Assembly (NCBI GenBank): GCA_049647585.1
Contig: JBARXY010000011.1
Location: forward strand, 248,001 to 312,000
Source: JAGQSZ01 sp049647585
Lineage (GTDB): Bacteria > Actinomycetota > Acidimicrobiia > Acidimicrobiales > Microtrichaceae
DNA length: 64,000 nucleotides
Direction: 5' to 3'
The notes under the pieces are model-generated. The model saw nothing but the letters and a program-made list of their open reading frames with translations. It made no database searches and had not been told where the DNA came from. The position numbers and the translations under genes are program-made. Below, piece after piece: positions 49,523 through 58,146 of the stretch (the first letter of the stretch is position 1; each line of letters opens with the position of its first letter).

Positions 49523-49609
49523 AGCTTGTGAGTCGACAAGTAGCCGGGCAAGGTTGAGATTACGTCCAAGAAATGGGCCATTTGGCCAGTGCTCACGACC
49601 GACAGGGAC

Positions 49610-51196
49610 TCAGGAGTTGCGGATGATCCTGTGGTGGTCACCGCGCCTCACCGTGAAGTTCGCGATTGATTCGACGCCTGCGCCGGGGTCGTCGATATCG
49701 ACCCGCCGGAAGTCCACAGTGGTCGAATCACGGGTGATCTCACACACCCCGTAGCCATGATCGAACAGGTTGACGTAGTCGAAATCACCGAGTGTGCGCA
49801 TGATCGGCTGGTTGAGAAACGGCAGGCGAGTTGCCGTGTAGTAGTCGAAGCTCGGAGATGTGACCGATCCGCCGACGAACTCGGCTGCGACTGCGGGCGA
49901 ATCAGCGTTGTCGATGTCCTGGCGTATCGTCCCGGCCCACCACGAATGGATGTCCCCGCTCAGCACGATGTTGTCCGAGGGATTGACGGCAACCATGTGG
50001 TCGAGGAGTTGTCGACGTTCCCACTGGTAGCCGTCCCACTGGGTGCCGTTCAGGTACAGACCCGCGTTGCGGGGAAGATCCGGGTCGATGCGCCGGAGCG
50101 CAGGTGAGTCAAGGTCTGCCAAACGCAGTTGTTTGAGCATTTGCGGGTTGCCCAACAATCTCCAAGCGGCGTCGGAATTGCTGAACCAGTTCCTCACCTC
50201 GTTGCGCTGACGGGCCCCCAGAAGGGACCGTTCAGATTTGTGGGCCAACGAGCCTTGGTCGGTCGTGGAGATGAAAGGGGATGGAGCCTCCGGTTCCCGG
50301 TACTGCGACAGATCCAACAGGTACATGTCGACGAGGTCGCCCCAGCGCAGCGAGCGGTGAACACGATGGGGGTCGTCCGGGGGCGCTTGGAATGGCATGT
50401 TCTCGAACCACGCCCGGTAGGCCGCGGTGCGCACCGCCGGGTCCACATCCCGGCTGTAATCGTCGTAAACCTCATGGTCGTCCCAAATGGCAACGAACGG
50501 CAATCTGCGGTGACACTCGACCAGGTCGGGATCAGTCCGGTACAGGCGGTACTTGGAGCGGAATCCCTCAAGGGTCCTGGGCTGATCGACAGGGTCGGCC
50601 CGGAGCCGTTTCAGGCCGTACTGCTTGCTCGATGTGGCGTATTCATAGATGTAGTCACCCAGATGCACCACTAGGTCGACGTCGTCGTCGAGCAGGTGTC
50701 GATAAGCAGCGAAGTAGCCCTCGGAATACATCTGGCACGACAGGAAGGCGATGCGCAGGCGATCGGGCGAGGCATCGGCAAGTGGTGCGGTGCGGGTCAT
50801 TCCGTGTGGACTCGTGGCGTCGCCGACGATGAACCGGTAGTGCCAGCGCCTGTCGGGGTCGAGATCTCGCACCGCGACCTTGACCGAGTGATCGGCCGAA
50901 GCATCGGTGGTTGTTGTTCCAGCTGCAGCGATATCTGTGAACTCCGGATCGGCCGCCACCTGCCACGAGACCTCGACCGGGCCGATGTCCAGAAACCTCG
51001 GGGAGACTGGTCTCACCCTGGTCCACAGGGTCAACGAGTTGGGCTGTGGGTCACCGGACATCACCCCCCACGGGAAGGCACCCTCGGGCAGGGGCAGCGG
51101 GGCGGCAGGTACCGGCCTGGAAGCACATCCGGTAGCCGACGCGGCACCGATCAGAGCCATTCCCCCGAGCAGGCCTCTTCGACTGATTTGGGTCAT
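49610..51196 (-). CDS. phoD: Alkaline phosphatase PhoD family, Tat-exported
   Basis: 528 residues. Tat signal ISRRGLLGGMALIGAASATGCASR (RR then hydrophobic core and a lipobox-like TGC). Phosphatase fold marks: GVMSGDPQPNSLTLWTRV, LSCQMYSEGYFAAYRHL, HLGDYIYEYATSS, AIWDDHEVYDDYSRD, LSGDIHSWWAG. Hydrolyses phosphate mono/diesters in a Ca2+/Fe-dependent way outside the membrane; complements Pst under starvation. ATG 51196 is used; upstream codons are non-coding-like. No convincing PHO box upstream. Confidence 0.92.
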   Translation of the reverse strand: MTQISRRGLLGGMALIGAASATGCASRPVPAAPLPLPEGAFPWGVMSGDPQPNSLTLWTRVRPVSPRFLDIGPVEVSWQVAADPEFTDIAAAGTTTTDASADHSVKVAVRDLDPDRRWHYRFIVGDATSPHGMTRTAPLADASPDRLRIAFLSCQMYSEGYFAAYRHLLDDDVDLVVHLGDYIYEYATSSKQYGLKRLRADPVDQPRTLEGFRSKYRLYRTDPDLVECHRRLPFVAIWDDHEVYDDYSRDVDPAVRTAAYRAWFENMPFQAPPDDPHRVHRSLRWGDLVDMYLLDLSQYREPEAPSPFISTTDQGSLAHKSERSLLGARQRNEVRNWFSNSDAAWRLLGNPQMLKQLRLADLDSPALRRIDPDLPRNAGLYLNGTQWDGYQWERRQLLDHMVAVNPSDNIVLSGDIHSWWAGTIRQDIDNADSPAVAAEFVGGSVTSPSFDYYTATRLPFLNQPIMRTLGDFDYVNLFDHGYGVCEITRDSTTVDFRRVDIDDPGAGVESIANFTVRRGDHHRIIRNS

Positions 51197-51281
51197 GCAG
51201 CAACCACCGGCACGAGTGAAGACTGAACTGCGTTCGATTTTAGAGCCGTAGCTGGGCGGCCGCCAGAACTCGCTGCTGCTG

Positions 51282-52511
51282 TCAGATCGGGAGGTCCCCG
51301 GTTGCAGCTTTGGTGGTGCCGTGATCCCGGTAGGCGGAGATGGCTCGCTGGGCGATACGCATCTGATGGACCTCGTCGGCGCCGTCGGCGAATCGTGCCC
51401 AGCGGGCGTGTTGCGCCATTCCGGCAAGCGGAGTGTCCTTGGAATAGCCGAGCGCCCCGTGGACCTGGATCGACCGGTCGATGACCCGGTTCAACATGTT
51501 TGCGACGAAATGCTTGGCCATCGAGACTTCGCTCTTGAAGTCCAGGCCGTTGTCGATGCGGTAGGCCGAGTGCAGCACCATCAACTTGGCCTGGTACAGC
51601 TCGAGGGACGAGTCCGCGATCATCCATTGGATCCCCTGCTTTTCGGCAAGGAACGACCCATGGGCAAAGCGGCTGAGAGACCGATCGACCATCATGTCGA
51701 GCGCTGTTTCGGCCTGGGCGATCCAGCGCATGCAGTGGGCCAGGCGGGCTGGTCCAAGACGGTATTGGCCCAGAAGGTGCCCCTGCCCTCTGCCGCCCAG
51801 CATGTTGCCCGCAGGTACACGCAGGTCCTCGATCACGATCTCTGAATGCCCCGAGCCGCCGTGCATCGTCTCGATCTCGCGCACCCGGTTCCACCCCTCG
51901 GACGGGATGTCGACGATGAATGCCGAGTTGGCCGCCTGAGGTAGGTCAGGGTTGTCCTCGGTCCTTGCGAGGAGGATCGCGAAGCTCGACCGACGGGCGT
52001 TCGAGATGAACCACTTGTGACCGTTGATGACCCATTCCTCGCCGTCCTGGATCGCCGTGGTTCGGATGAGAGTCGGATCGGACCCCGCAACCTCTGGCTC
52101 GGTCATTGCGAAGCAACTCATCGCCCGCCCTTCACAGAGGGGCCGCAGATATTTCTCCTTCTGCTCCGGAGTCGCCCAGTGCAACAGGGTGTGCATGTTC
52201 CCTTCATCCGGTGCCTGACAGTTCATGACGAAGGGCCCGTAATAGGACTTGGCGGCTTCGGCCTGGACCATCGCGAGTTCGACATGACCGAGTCCCATGC
52301 CACCCCATTCGGTCGGCATGTGGGGAAGCCAGAGCCCGGCCTCTCTGGCCTGGTCTCGCATCGAGAAGAGAATCCGCAGGTATTCGTCGCGCTCGATCTC
52401 TTCGGGGTCTGCAATCTTCGCTTCGCCCGGCTTGACCACATCCTCGATGAAACTCCGAACTCTGACCCGGATCGCTTCGAGCTCGGGCGAGAAGGTGAAG
52501 TCGATGCTCAC
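51282..52511 (-). CDS. Acyl-CoA dehydrogenase
   Basis: 409 residues. FAD-dependent flavin fold: MPTEWGGMGLGHVELAMV, FAMTEPEVAGSDPTLIRT, KWFISNARRSSFAILLART, VHGALGYSKDTPLAGMAQHARWARFADGADEVHQ. Alpha,beta-dehydrogenation of acyl-CoA; branched-chain or long-chain specificity cannot be decided. The catalytic base position is not clear from the motif GADEVHQ. GTG 52511 follows GGGGG by 9 nt and a strong hairpin (52522-52550). Confidence 0.9.
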   Translation of the reverse strand: MSIDFTFSPELEAIRVRVRSFIEDVVKPGEAKIADPEEIERDEYLRILFSMRDQAREAGLWLPHMPTEWGGMGLGHVELAMVQAEAAKSYYGPFVMNCQAPDEGNMHTLLHWATPEQKEKYLRPLCEGRAMSCFAMTEPEVAGSDPTLIRTTAIQDGEEWVINGHKWFISNARRSSFAILLARTEDNPDLPQAANSAFIVDIPSEGWNRVREIETMHGGSGHSEIVIEDLRVPAGNMLGGRGQGHLLGQYRLGPARLAHCMRWIAQAETALDMMVDRSLSRFAHGSFLAEKQGIQWMIADSSLELYQAKLMVLHSAYRIDNGLDFKSEVSMAKHFVANMLNRVIDRSIQVHGALGYSKDTPLAGMAQHARWARFADGADEVHQMRIAQRAISAYRDHGTTKAATGDLPI

Positions 52512-52521
52512 GATGGAACCC

Positions 52522-52550
52522 CCATAGGTTGCGAAACAGCAACCCTATGG
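52522..52550 (-). promoter_or_regulatory. Hairpin just before the acyl-CoA dehydrogenase start
   Basis: CCATAGGTTGC - GAAACA - GCAACCCTATGG, 11 bp with one bulged base. It lies 42 nt after the HPP stop and 10 nt before the ACAD start codon, on the minus strand. Either terminates the nitrate operon or controls ACAD translation; the Shine-Dalgarno-like GGGGG directly follows the stem. Confidence 0.6.
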
Positions 52551-52591
52551 CGCTCCGCGGTACCCGGTGACCGTCGAGAGTCCGAGCAGTG

Positions 52592-53221
52592 TCAGCCGCC
52601 CGGTTTGCGCGGAGCCCAGCGGGGATAGTCGATCCCTGCGAGATGATTTATGACGTATCCCTGCACCACGAGCAGAAGGACCGCCAACATTAGAACCGCG
52701 AGTTGGGACGGTCGGGAGAGAATCCCCAACGACACGATGAGCGTCGTAGCTCCCGCCGGTGGGTGGGGCACCCGCAACCACACCATGAGCCCACTCGTCA
52801 GTCCCAACGAGACTGCGGCTGCCCCCACCCGTCCGGCCGAGACTCCCTCGGCCAGTGCCGGGCCGGCGTGGGTGAGGCCGAAAATGACGAGTGCGACATA
52901 TCCCGATGCTGCGCCGATCGCATGGCCACACAGCGTGTTGCGAGGCGAGGCCGCCGGGGTGGTCGGTGAGTAGAACAAGAGGAACGCCGTCGGACCCAGC
53001 GACGGGAATATGTAGGGATGACCCGTGACCAACGCCGCGACCGACATGATTGCGATCGAAAGGAGTCCGTTGATGAGCGAGAAGAAGCCCATCACCGTCG
53101 TCGACGAGTGCCTTTCGGTGAGACTGGTCACCTTGAAGCGTGTTCCGAGGCCATGGAGGATGGCCGAGATGTCACCGCCGATGGGACCCGGTCGGGTTGG
53201 CTGACGGTTCTTTTCATCCAT
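52592..53221 (-). CDS. HPP-family membrane protein (possible nitrite transporter)
   Basis: 209 residues; four membrane segments and the HPP signature RVPHPPAGATTLIVSLG. HPP proteins of cyanobacteria and chloroplasts transport nitrite. Last gene of the nitrate reductase-like operon, 8 nt after the small membrane protein, so it may move nitrite across the membrane. ATG 53221; Shine-Dalgarno weak, translational coupling likely. Confidence 0.85.
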   Translation of the reverse strand: MDEKNRQPTRPGPIGGDISAILHGLGTRFKVTSLTERHSSTTVMGFFSLINGLLSIAIMSVAALVTGHPYIFPSLGPTAFLLFYSPTTPAASPRNTLCGHAIGAASGYVALVIFGLTHAGPALAEGVSAGRVGAAAVSLGLTSGLMVWLRVPHPPAGATTLIVSLGILSRPSQLAVLMLAVLLLVVQGYVINHLAGIDYPRWAPRKPGG

Positions 53222-53229
53222 GGCGATTG

Positions 53230-53436
53230 TCAGGTTATGACGAAGCGTTGGAACCCGAACGACATTGCGCAAACCACGACCGATAGGCCGGCCGCTGCCA
53301 CAGCGAGGCTCGAATTGTGAGCAAGGACTCCTTCGAGTGCCACGACCAGGAGAAAAGCCTGGAGCGAGACGAGCAGCAGCAGATAGACCAGAACTCCGCT
53401 GGTGCGCCGGGTTTCTGATCGCGCGGGTGACTTCAA
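53230..53436 (-). CDS. Small two-helix membrane protein in the nitrate operon
   Basis: 68 residues: two hydrophobic helices (GVLVYLLLLVSLQAFLLVVALE, AAGLSVVVCAMSFGFQRF), otherwise short. ATGA overlap with the Rieske gene (53433-53436). Looks like an accessory membrane subunit, comparable in size to small subunits of cytochrome oxidases and quinol complexes. No family recognised. Confidence 0.7.
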   Translation of the reverse strand: MKSPARSETRRTSGVLVYLLLLVSLQAFLLVVALEGVLAHNSSLAVAAAGLSVVVCAMSFGFQRFVIT

Positions 53437-53999
53437 ACCTCAGCCCCCTTTGCCCAGATAATCCCGTTACGAACCTCGATGTCGATCTTGTTCAGCGGGC
53501 GTTCCGGCGGCCCGGCGGTCGGTTCTCCGCTCGACGGTTCGAATATCCCGTGGTGGCAGGGACAGAACAGACGCTCGTGTTCGGGCTGGTAGTAGACGAC
53601 GCAGCCCAGATGGGTGCACTTCTGGGAGAACGCCCGCAGCTCACCGTCGGGCAGATGCACCAGAATCGCAGGATCGTTCTCGGTGGGATACCTGAATAGG
53701 TACTCCGAGGCCTTGGGAACTTCCGACAGCGCCACGATCTTGCGGGGCTCACCGGTATTGGAACGCTGCAGCGACGCCCAGGCGGCCGCGCCAACTGTTC
53801 CCGCTGCAAAGACCACGGACGCAGTCAGCAGGTACCTCGTGAAGTCCCGGCGGACGACGTATTCCTCGCCCCCACTCGTCAGGGGGAACTCGTCCCGCCA
53901 CAGTGGCACCTCATCGCCCTCAACATCCTCGTGGACCGCCCGCAGTTCCGGATTCTGACCGGGCGGAGTCGACCCGAGGGGTTCCTCTGACTCATTCAC
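53433..53999 (-). CDS. Membrane-anchored Rieske iron-sulfur protein
   Basis: 188 residues. One helix (YLLTASVVFAAGTVGAAAWA) then a [2Fe-2S] Rieske domain with CTHLGC and CPCHHG boxes. The helix is not at the extreme N-terminus (after about 55 hydrophilic residues). It could pass electrons from a quinol to the molybdoenzyme. ATGA overlap with the 4Fe-4S subunit gene. Confidence 0.9.
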   Translation of the reverse strand: MNESEEPLGSTPPGQNPELRAVHEDVEGDEVPLWRDEFPLTSGGEEYVVRRDFTRYLLTASVVFAAGTVGAAAWASLQRSNTGEPRKIVALSEVPKASEYLFRYPTENDPAILVHLPDGELRAFSQKCTHLGCVVYYQPEHERLFCPCHHGIFEPSSGEPTAGPPERPLNKIDIEVRNGIIWAKGAEV

Positions 54000-54619
54000 T
54001 CCCAGTCCTCCCCGAGTCCGAACGGGTCGTCCTGCCAGCGGTCACCGCCCGGCTCACCCATGACATCGATCGGCCCGAAGTTCTTGTCATCCACCACGGT
54101 CGCAACCTTGGTCGGAACGACCTGGTTGCCGAAGCGGAACTCGTACATCAGGTCGCCGCTTCTGTTCTCGGCGAACTCCTCGGGCGTCCCGAACCAGAGC
54201 GCCTCGCTGGGGCACACCGAGGCGCACATGGGAGCGAGGCCGGTCGAGGTGCGGTCGTAACACATGTCGCACTTCATCATCTGGTCCGGCAGGGCGAAGT
54301 ACTTAGGCACACCGAAGGGACAGGCGTTCACGCAGTTCGAACAACCGATGCACCTTGGCTTGAGCGCAGACTGCACGACGCCGTCCTCATTCTGCTTGAT
54401 CGCATCGGCTGGACAGACCTCGGCACAGGTCGGATCCTCGCAATGCATACAGACCATCGGCGCAGTCTGCGGGGTGGCACCCCGCTCGACGAACTCAAGG
54501 TGGATGAGCGACTGCCCACGGTGGGTACCGCATTCCTCGCACGCCTGGACGCAGGCCTCGCAGCCGATGCAACGGCTCTGGTCGATCACGAACATCTTGC
54601 CCGACACCAGTGGATTCAT
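53996..54619 (-). CDS. Four-cluster ferredoxin subunit (NrfC/DmsB-like)
   Basis: 207 residues with four Cys-rich motifs: CIGCEACVQACEECG, CMHCEDPTCAEVCP, CIGCSNCVNACPFG, CDMCYDRTSTGLAPMCASVCP. This is the beta-subunit design of CISM enzymes such as NrfC, DmsB, PsrB. No Tat signal, so it is cytoplasmic. ATGA overlaps on both sides; electron relay to the catalytic subunit. Confidence 0.93.
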   Translation of the reverse strand: MNPLVSGKMFVIDQSRCIGCEACVQACEECGTHRGQSLIHLEFVERGATPQTAPMVCMHCEDPTCAEVCPADAIKQNEDGVVQSALKPRCIGCSNCVNACPFGVPKYFALPDQMMKCDMCYDRTSTGLAPMCASVCPSEALWFGTPEEFAENRSGDLMYEFRFGNQVVPTKVATVVDDKNFGPIDVMGEPGGDRWQDDPFGLGEDWE

Positions 54620-56853
54620 CTGCTCTGTCCCCTCTCTTGAAGTGCGGTCACCCTCTTGTCGTGAATCTCGGTATGGCCCTCGCCCTTCTGCACCCTCACT
54701 GCGCAGACCTTGTACTCCGGAATCTTCGACAGCGGATCAAGGGCGGGGTTGGTCAACTGATTGGCAGCCTTCCTCCCCGGCCAGTGGTAGGGGATGAACA
54801 CCGTGTCGGGCCTGATCGATTCGACCACCCGCGCCGGCAGGGTCATCGAGCCGCGCCTGGAGGTCACCTCTACGACGTCGCCGGTCTCGACCCCGAGTCG
54901 CTTCGCCAGACGGGGGTGCATCTCGCACAGCGGTTCGGGGTACTGCTCGACGAGTGGACCGATCCGGCGGGTCTGGGTGCCTGACAGATATTGCGAGATG
55001 ACCCGACCTGTGGTGAGCCACACCGGGTACTCGTCATCGACGACCTCTGCTGGTGGCCTGAATGAGACTGCTTCGAAACGTGCCCGACCGTCGGGGTGGG
55101 CGAACTTCCCGCCCTCGTAGAGCCTTGGAGTGCCCGGGTGTCCGATCTCGGGACAGGGCCAGAAGACGCCGAACTCGTCCTCCACCCGTTCCCAGGTGAT
55201 CCCGAAATAGTCAGCCGTTCCGCCCTTGGAGGCCACCCGCAACTCGTCGAAAATCTCCTTGGTCGACTCGAACGGGAAGTACTTGCCCCGCCCCATTCGG
55301 CGGGCGATGTCGATGATGATCTCCCAGTCGCGCTTGGCGTTGCCGGGCGGTGGGATGGCTGCGTTGATCTTGATGCAACGACCTTCGACGGATGTTGTCG
55401 TGCCCTCGTCCTCTTCCTGGAGCGACCCCGGCAACACCACGTCGGCGAACTGTGCACTCTCGGAGAGGAAGAAGTCGATGACCGAATAGAACTCGAGTTT
55501 CGAGAGAGCCTCGGCGGTGTGTCTGGTGTCTGGAAGCGAGACCACGGGATTGAAACAGATCGAGAGAAGTCCCTTCACCTGCCCGTCGAGGATCGCGTCG
55601 ATCAACTCCTGGGCTGTCAGGCCCTTGCCCGGGATCTCTGACTCCTCACAGCCCCAGACCGAAGCGATGTACTTGCGATGCTCAGGATTTGTGATGTCCC
55701 GGTTGCCGGGTAGCTGTTCACACTTGTGGCCCTGCTCACGGCCACCCTGACCGTTGCCCTGGCCGGTGATCGTGCTGACCCCGCATCCGGGTTTGCCGAA
55801 CTTGCCGGTCGCCAAACCCAGGTTGATGCAGCTCAATACGTTTTCGACACCCTTGGTGTGGTGTTCGATGCCTCGGGCGTGCAGAAGCATTCCGGTCGCA
55901 GAGGTGCCCCACAGGCGCGCCGCCTCGATGATCCGGTCAGCCGGTACTCCACAGGTCTTGGCGCCCCACTCCGGGGTGTAATCACGAACTGCCGCTGCGG
56001 CCTCTTCGAAGCCGACGGTGTGGTCATTGATGAACGAATGATCTAGCCAGTCGTTCTCGACGAGGATGTGCAGGATGGTGCCCATCAGCGCCGAGTCGGT
56101 CCCCGGTTTCAGACCGAGGTACACATCGGCGGTCCGCGCCACAGGGGTCACCCTCGGGTCAGCGACGATCAGTTTTGCGCCCCGGTCTCTGGCCCTCCAG
56201 ATATAACTCGTGGTTATGGGCGAGCACTCGGCGACGTTGGACCCGGCAAGAAAGACGACGTCAGCCAAGGGAATGTCCGACCAGGGATTGGAGGCCCGGT
56301 CCATGCCCAAGGCCTTCTTGTTGGCGACTCCCGCCGAGACCATGCAGAGACGACCGTTGTAGTCGAGGTTCGCAGTCTGCAGACCCAGTCGCGCGAACTT
56401 CCCCATGAGGTAGGACTTCTCGTTTGTCATGGAAACGCCGGACAGAACGGCAAACGAGTCCTTGCCATATGCCCCTTGGATGCGCTGGATCTCTGAGACC
56501 ACGCGAGTCATCGCAGTTTCCCAGTCGATTTTGCGGAAACCACCTTCGACCGACGGGTCGCGTTCGAGCGGGTCCATCAGCCGATCCGGATGGGCGCCCT
56601 GGAGATAACGCTTCACGCCCTTTGGACAAAGTTTTCCCTCGTTGAACGGGAACTCGTACCAGGGCTCGAAACCAACCACCTCGTCATCCTTGACCTTGAG
56701 TTTGATCCCGCACTGCTGTCCACAGAAGCAACAGTGGGTCTTGACCTCGCGGTCGATATCCATGCCGTTGTTCCATCCACCCACCGGTGTCTCGTTCAGG
56801 TGGGGCCCATACTTCGCGATGAGTTCCTCTTCGGTCACCGGTAGCCGTGCCAT
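54616..56853 (-). CDS. Molybdopterin nitrate reductase catalytic subunit (NarB/NapA-type)
   Basis: 745 residues. [4Fe-4S] motif Cys41, Cys44, Cys48, Cys76 (C-x2-C-x3-C-x27-C). Mo ligand Cys170 in NGRLCMVSAG, the Cys-type used by NapA/NarB; formate dehydrogenases have Cys/Sec-His. C-terminal LTTGRVISQYLSGTQTRRI and IRPDTVFIPYHWPGRKAANQL are family marks. No Tat signal: the enzyme is cytoplasmic. ATG 56853 overlaps the stop of the b-type subunit gene (ATGA). Substrate nitrate is inferred; arsenate or selenate is less likely. Confidence 0.88.
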   Translation of the reverse strand: MARLPVTEEELIAKYGPHLNETPVGGWNNGMDIDREVKTHCCFCGQQCGIKLKVKDDEVVGFEPWYEFPFNEGKLCPKGVKRYLQGAHPDRLMDPLERDPSVEGGFRKIDWETAMTRVVSEIQRIQGAYGKDSFAVLSGVSMTNEKSYLMGKFARLGLQTANLDYNGRLCMVSAGVANKKALGMDRASNPWSDIPLADVVFLAGSNVAECSPITTSYIWRARDRGAKLIVADPRVTPVARTADVYLGLKPGTDSALMGTILHILVENDWLDHSFINDHTVGFEEAAAAVRDYTPEWGAKTCGVPADRIIEAARLWGTSATGMLLHARGIEHHTKGVENVLSCINLGLATGKFGKPGCGVSTITGQGNGQGGREQGHKCEQLPGNRDITNPEHRKYIASVWGCEESEIPGKGLTAQELIDAILDGQVKGLLSICFNPVVSLPDTRHTAEALSKLEFYSVIDFFLSESAQFADVVLPGSLQEEDEGTTTSVEGRCIKINAAIPPPGNAKRDWEIIIDIARRMGRGKYFPFESTKEIFDELRVASKGGTADYFGITWERVEDEFGVFWPCPEIGHPGTPRLYEGGKFAHPDGRARFEAVSFRPPAEVVDDEYPVWLTTGRVISQYLSGTQTRRIGPLVEQYPEPLCEMHPRLAKRLGVETGDVVEVTSRRGSMTLPARVVESIRPDTVFIPYHWPGRKAANQLTNPALDPLSKIPEYKVCAVRVQKGEGHTEIHDKRVTALQERGQSR

Positions 56854-57983
56854 CAGCCAAATCCTCCAACTCGTGCCGTCTGGGCGAGGGTTACCGATGC
56901 CCGCCTGCATCGTGGACAGGTGTCCTGCCAGTTCTCGCCTTCCGGGGTGCTGTAGTCCATCCCCACCTTCGGCAGAACCTCTTTGAGGTCATCCATCTGC
57001 AGGACCGAAGCGAAGCCCTCACCGCAGCGGCGACATTCCTGCTGCGCCCCGGACTCCCCCACTGCCTTGTAGTAGTGGACGCCCAGGTTGGCTGGCCGCT
57101 GGAAAATGTGGAACAGCTTGCCGAATGGAATGTAGAGAAGGCCCATGATGACCGTGAGCGCGTGCAGGTTGTTGAGGAAGCTGTAGTACCGGCCCTCGAG
57201 CCACAGACTCGAAGCGGTCAGGAACAGTCCGGTTATCGACACTGCGAAGAGCCCGGCGAGGGCTAGAAAGTCGCCTTCGCGCTCCACTGCCAACGCTCCC
57301 GGATCGCGCAACCTTCGGTAGAGGAAGATCAGAACCCCGGCTATCACCAGGAACGCGGCGATGTTCAACAGATGGAATGTGACGAAGCCGATCACGCTCT
57401 CGGCTTGGAAGGACGCCGTCCCCACCCCAAAGAGGTACGCCCGGTATTCGCCGCCGTTGGCCGAGACGGACTCGAAGTGGATCCAACCGAATGTGAGTGG
57501 GAACGTCACCGCTGCAGCCAGGATGCAGCCCCAGAAGACGAGTTGATGTGCCGCCCACCGTGCCGTGGAACGTCGACGGATGAAACCCTGGGTCAGGATG
57601 TTGGTGAAGATGAGCCCGACCAGTCCGACGAGGTTGCGGCCCACGCGACCGGACTGTCTGAACGACTCCCAGCCCCGTTGGTTGAGCATCGCCGTCGGCG
57701 GACGCTGGATCCACACCAGATATCGGTAGACGGTCGCGAAGACCGCCATCAGAACGCCGATCAGATAGCCCGCGAGAGCAGCGTCGAACCATCGCAGTCC
57801 GCCGCTTCCCAGGTAGACGCCGATGAGGACGACGATGACCGCTGCCACGCCCCAAGCGGTGGCGCGAAGGTCGATCGGACCTGTCCCGGTCTGCAACACG
57901 GCTCTGGATCCAGATGCGGCTGCTTCTGTGCTGCCTGCGCCTGTGCTGCCTGGGCCTGTGCGGGCGGGGTCTGTGCTCGTCAC
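56853..57983 (-). CDS. b-type cytochrome/NarI-like membrane subunit with CxxC tail
   Basis: 376 residues: about six membrane helices with His in AAHQLVFWGC, TFHLLNIAAFL, LNNLHALTVIMG and LFHIFQRP, suitable for haem b ligation. The C-terminus carries two CxxC pairs (ECRRCGEGF and TCPRCRR), a rubredoxin- or zinc-ribbon-like element. GGAG 9 nt before GTG 57983 selects this start over TTG 57989. First gene of the operon; should deliver quinol electrons to the cytoplasmic enzyme. Confidence 0.85.
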   Translation of the reverse strand: MTSTDPARTGPGSTGAGSTEAAASGSRAVLQTGTGPIDLRATAWGVAAVIVVLIGVYLGSGGLRWFDAALAGYLIGVLMAVFATVYRYLVWIQRPPTAMLNQRGWESFRQSGRVGRNLVGLVGLIFTNILTQGFIRRRSTARWAAHQLVFWGCILAAAVTFPLTFGWIHFESVSANGGEYRAYLFGVGTASFQAESVIGFVTFHLLNIAAFLVIAGVLIFLYRRLRDPGALAVEREGDFLALAGLFAVSITGLFLTASSLWLEGRYYSFLNNLHALTVIMGLLYIPFGKLFHIFQRPANLGVHYYKAVGESGAQQECRRCGEGFASVLQMDDLKEVLPKVGMDYSTPEGENWQDTCPRCRRASVTLAQTARVGGFG

Positions 57984-57985
57984 TC
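57926..57985 (-). repeat. 15-bp tandem repeat at the start of the b-type subunit gene
   Basis: Four 15-bp units (57926, 57941, 57956, 57971; CTGTGCTGCCTGCGC type) encoding Thr/Gly/Ser/Ala-rich pentapeptides directly after the start codon; the last unit reaches the GTG itself. Confidence 0.85.
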
Positions 57986-58134
57986 GCAACTTCTCCGATC
58001 GGAGCGTCTCGGGTCAACTCGTCACTGAACCTACCCCACCAACAGCGGGGCCGGCGCCCAAAGTTCCACCCTCCGCCATCGGCCTGGCTGGACCCAACTG
58101 CCGACCCACATGCCCATCGAGTGGCACCCGGCAA

Positions 58135-58140
58135 TAGGGT
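58135..58140 (+). promoter_or_regulatory. -10 box of leaderless mobA
   Basis: TAGGGT, exactly 6 nt before ATG 58147. Confidence 0.5.
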
Positions 58141-58146
58141 CTGACC

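Noticed and set aside
51197..51260. PHO box upstream of phoD
   Set aside because: One GTTCAGT-like heptamer but no second copy at 11 bp.
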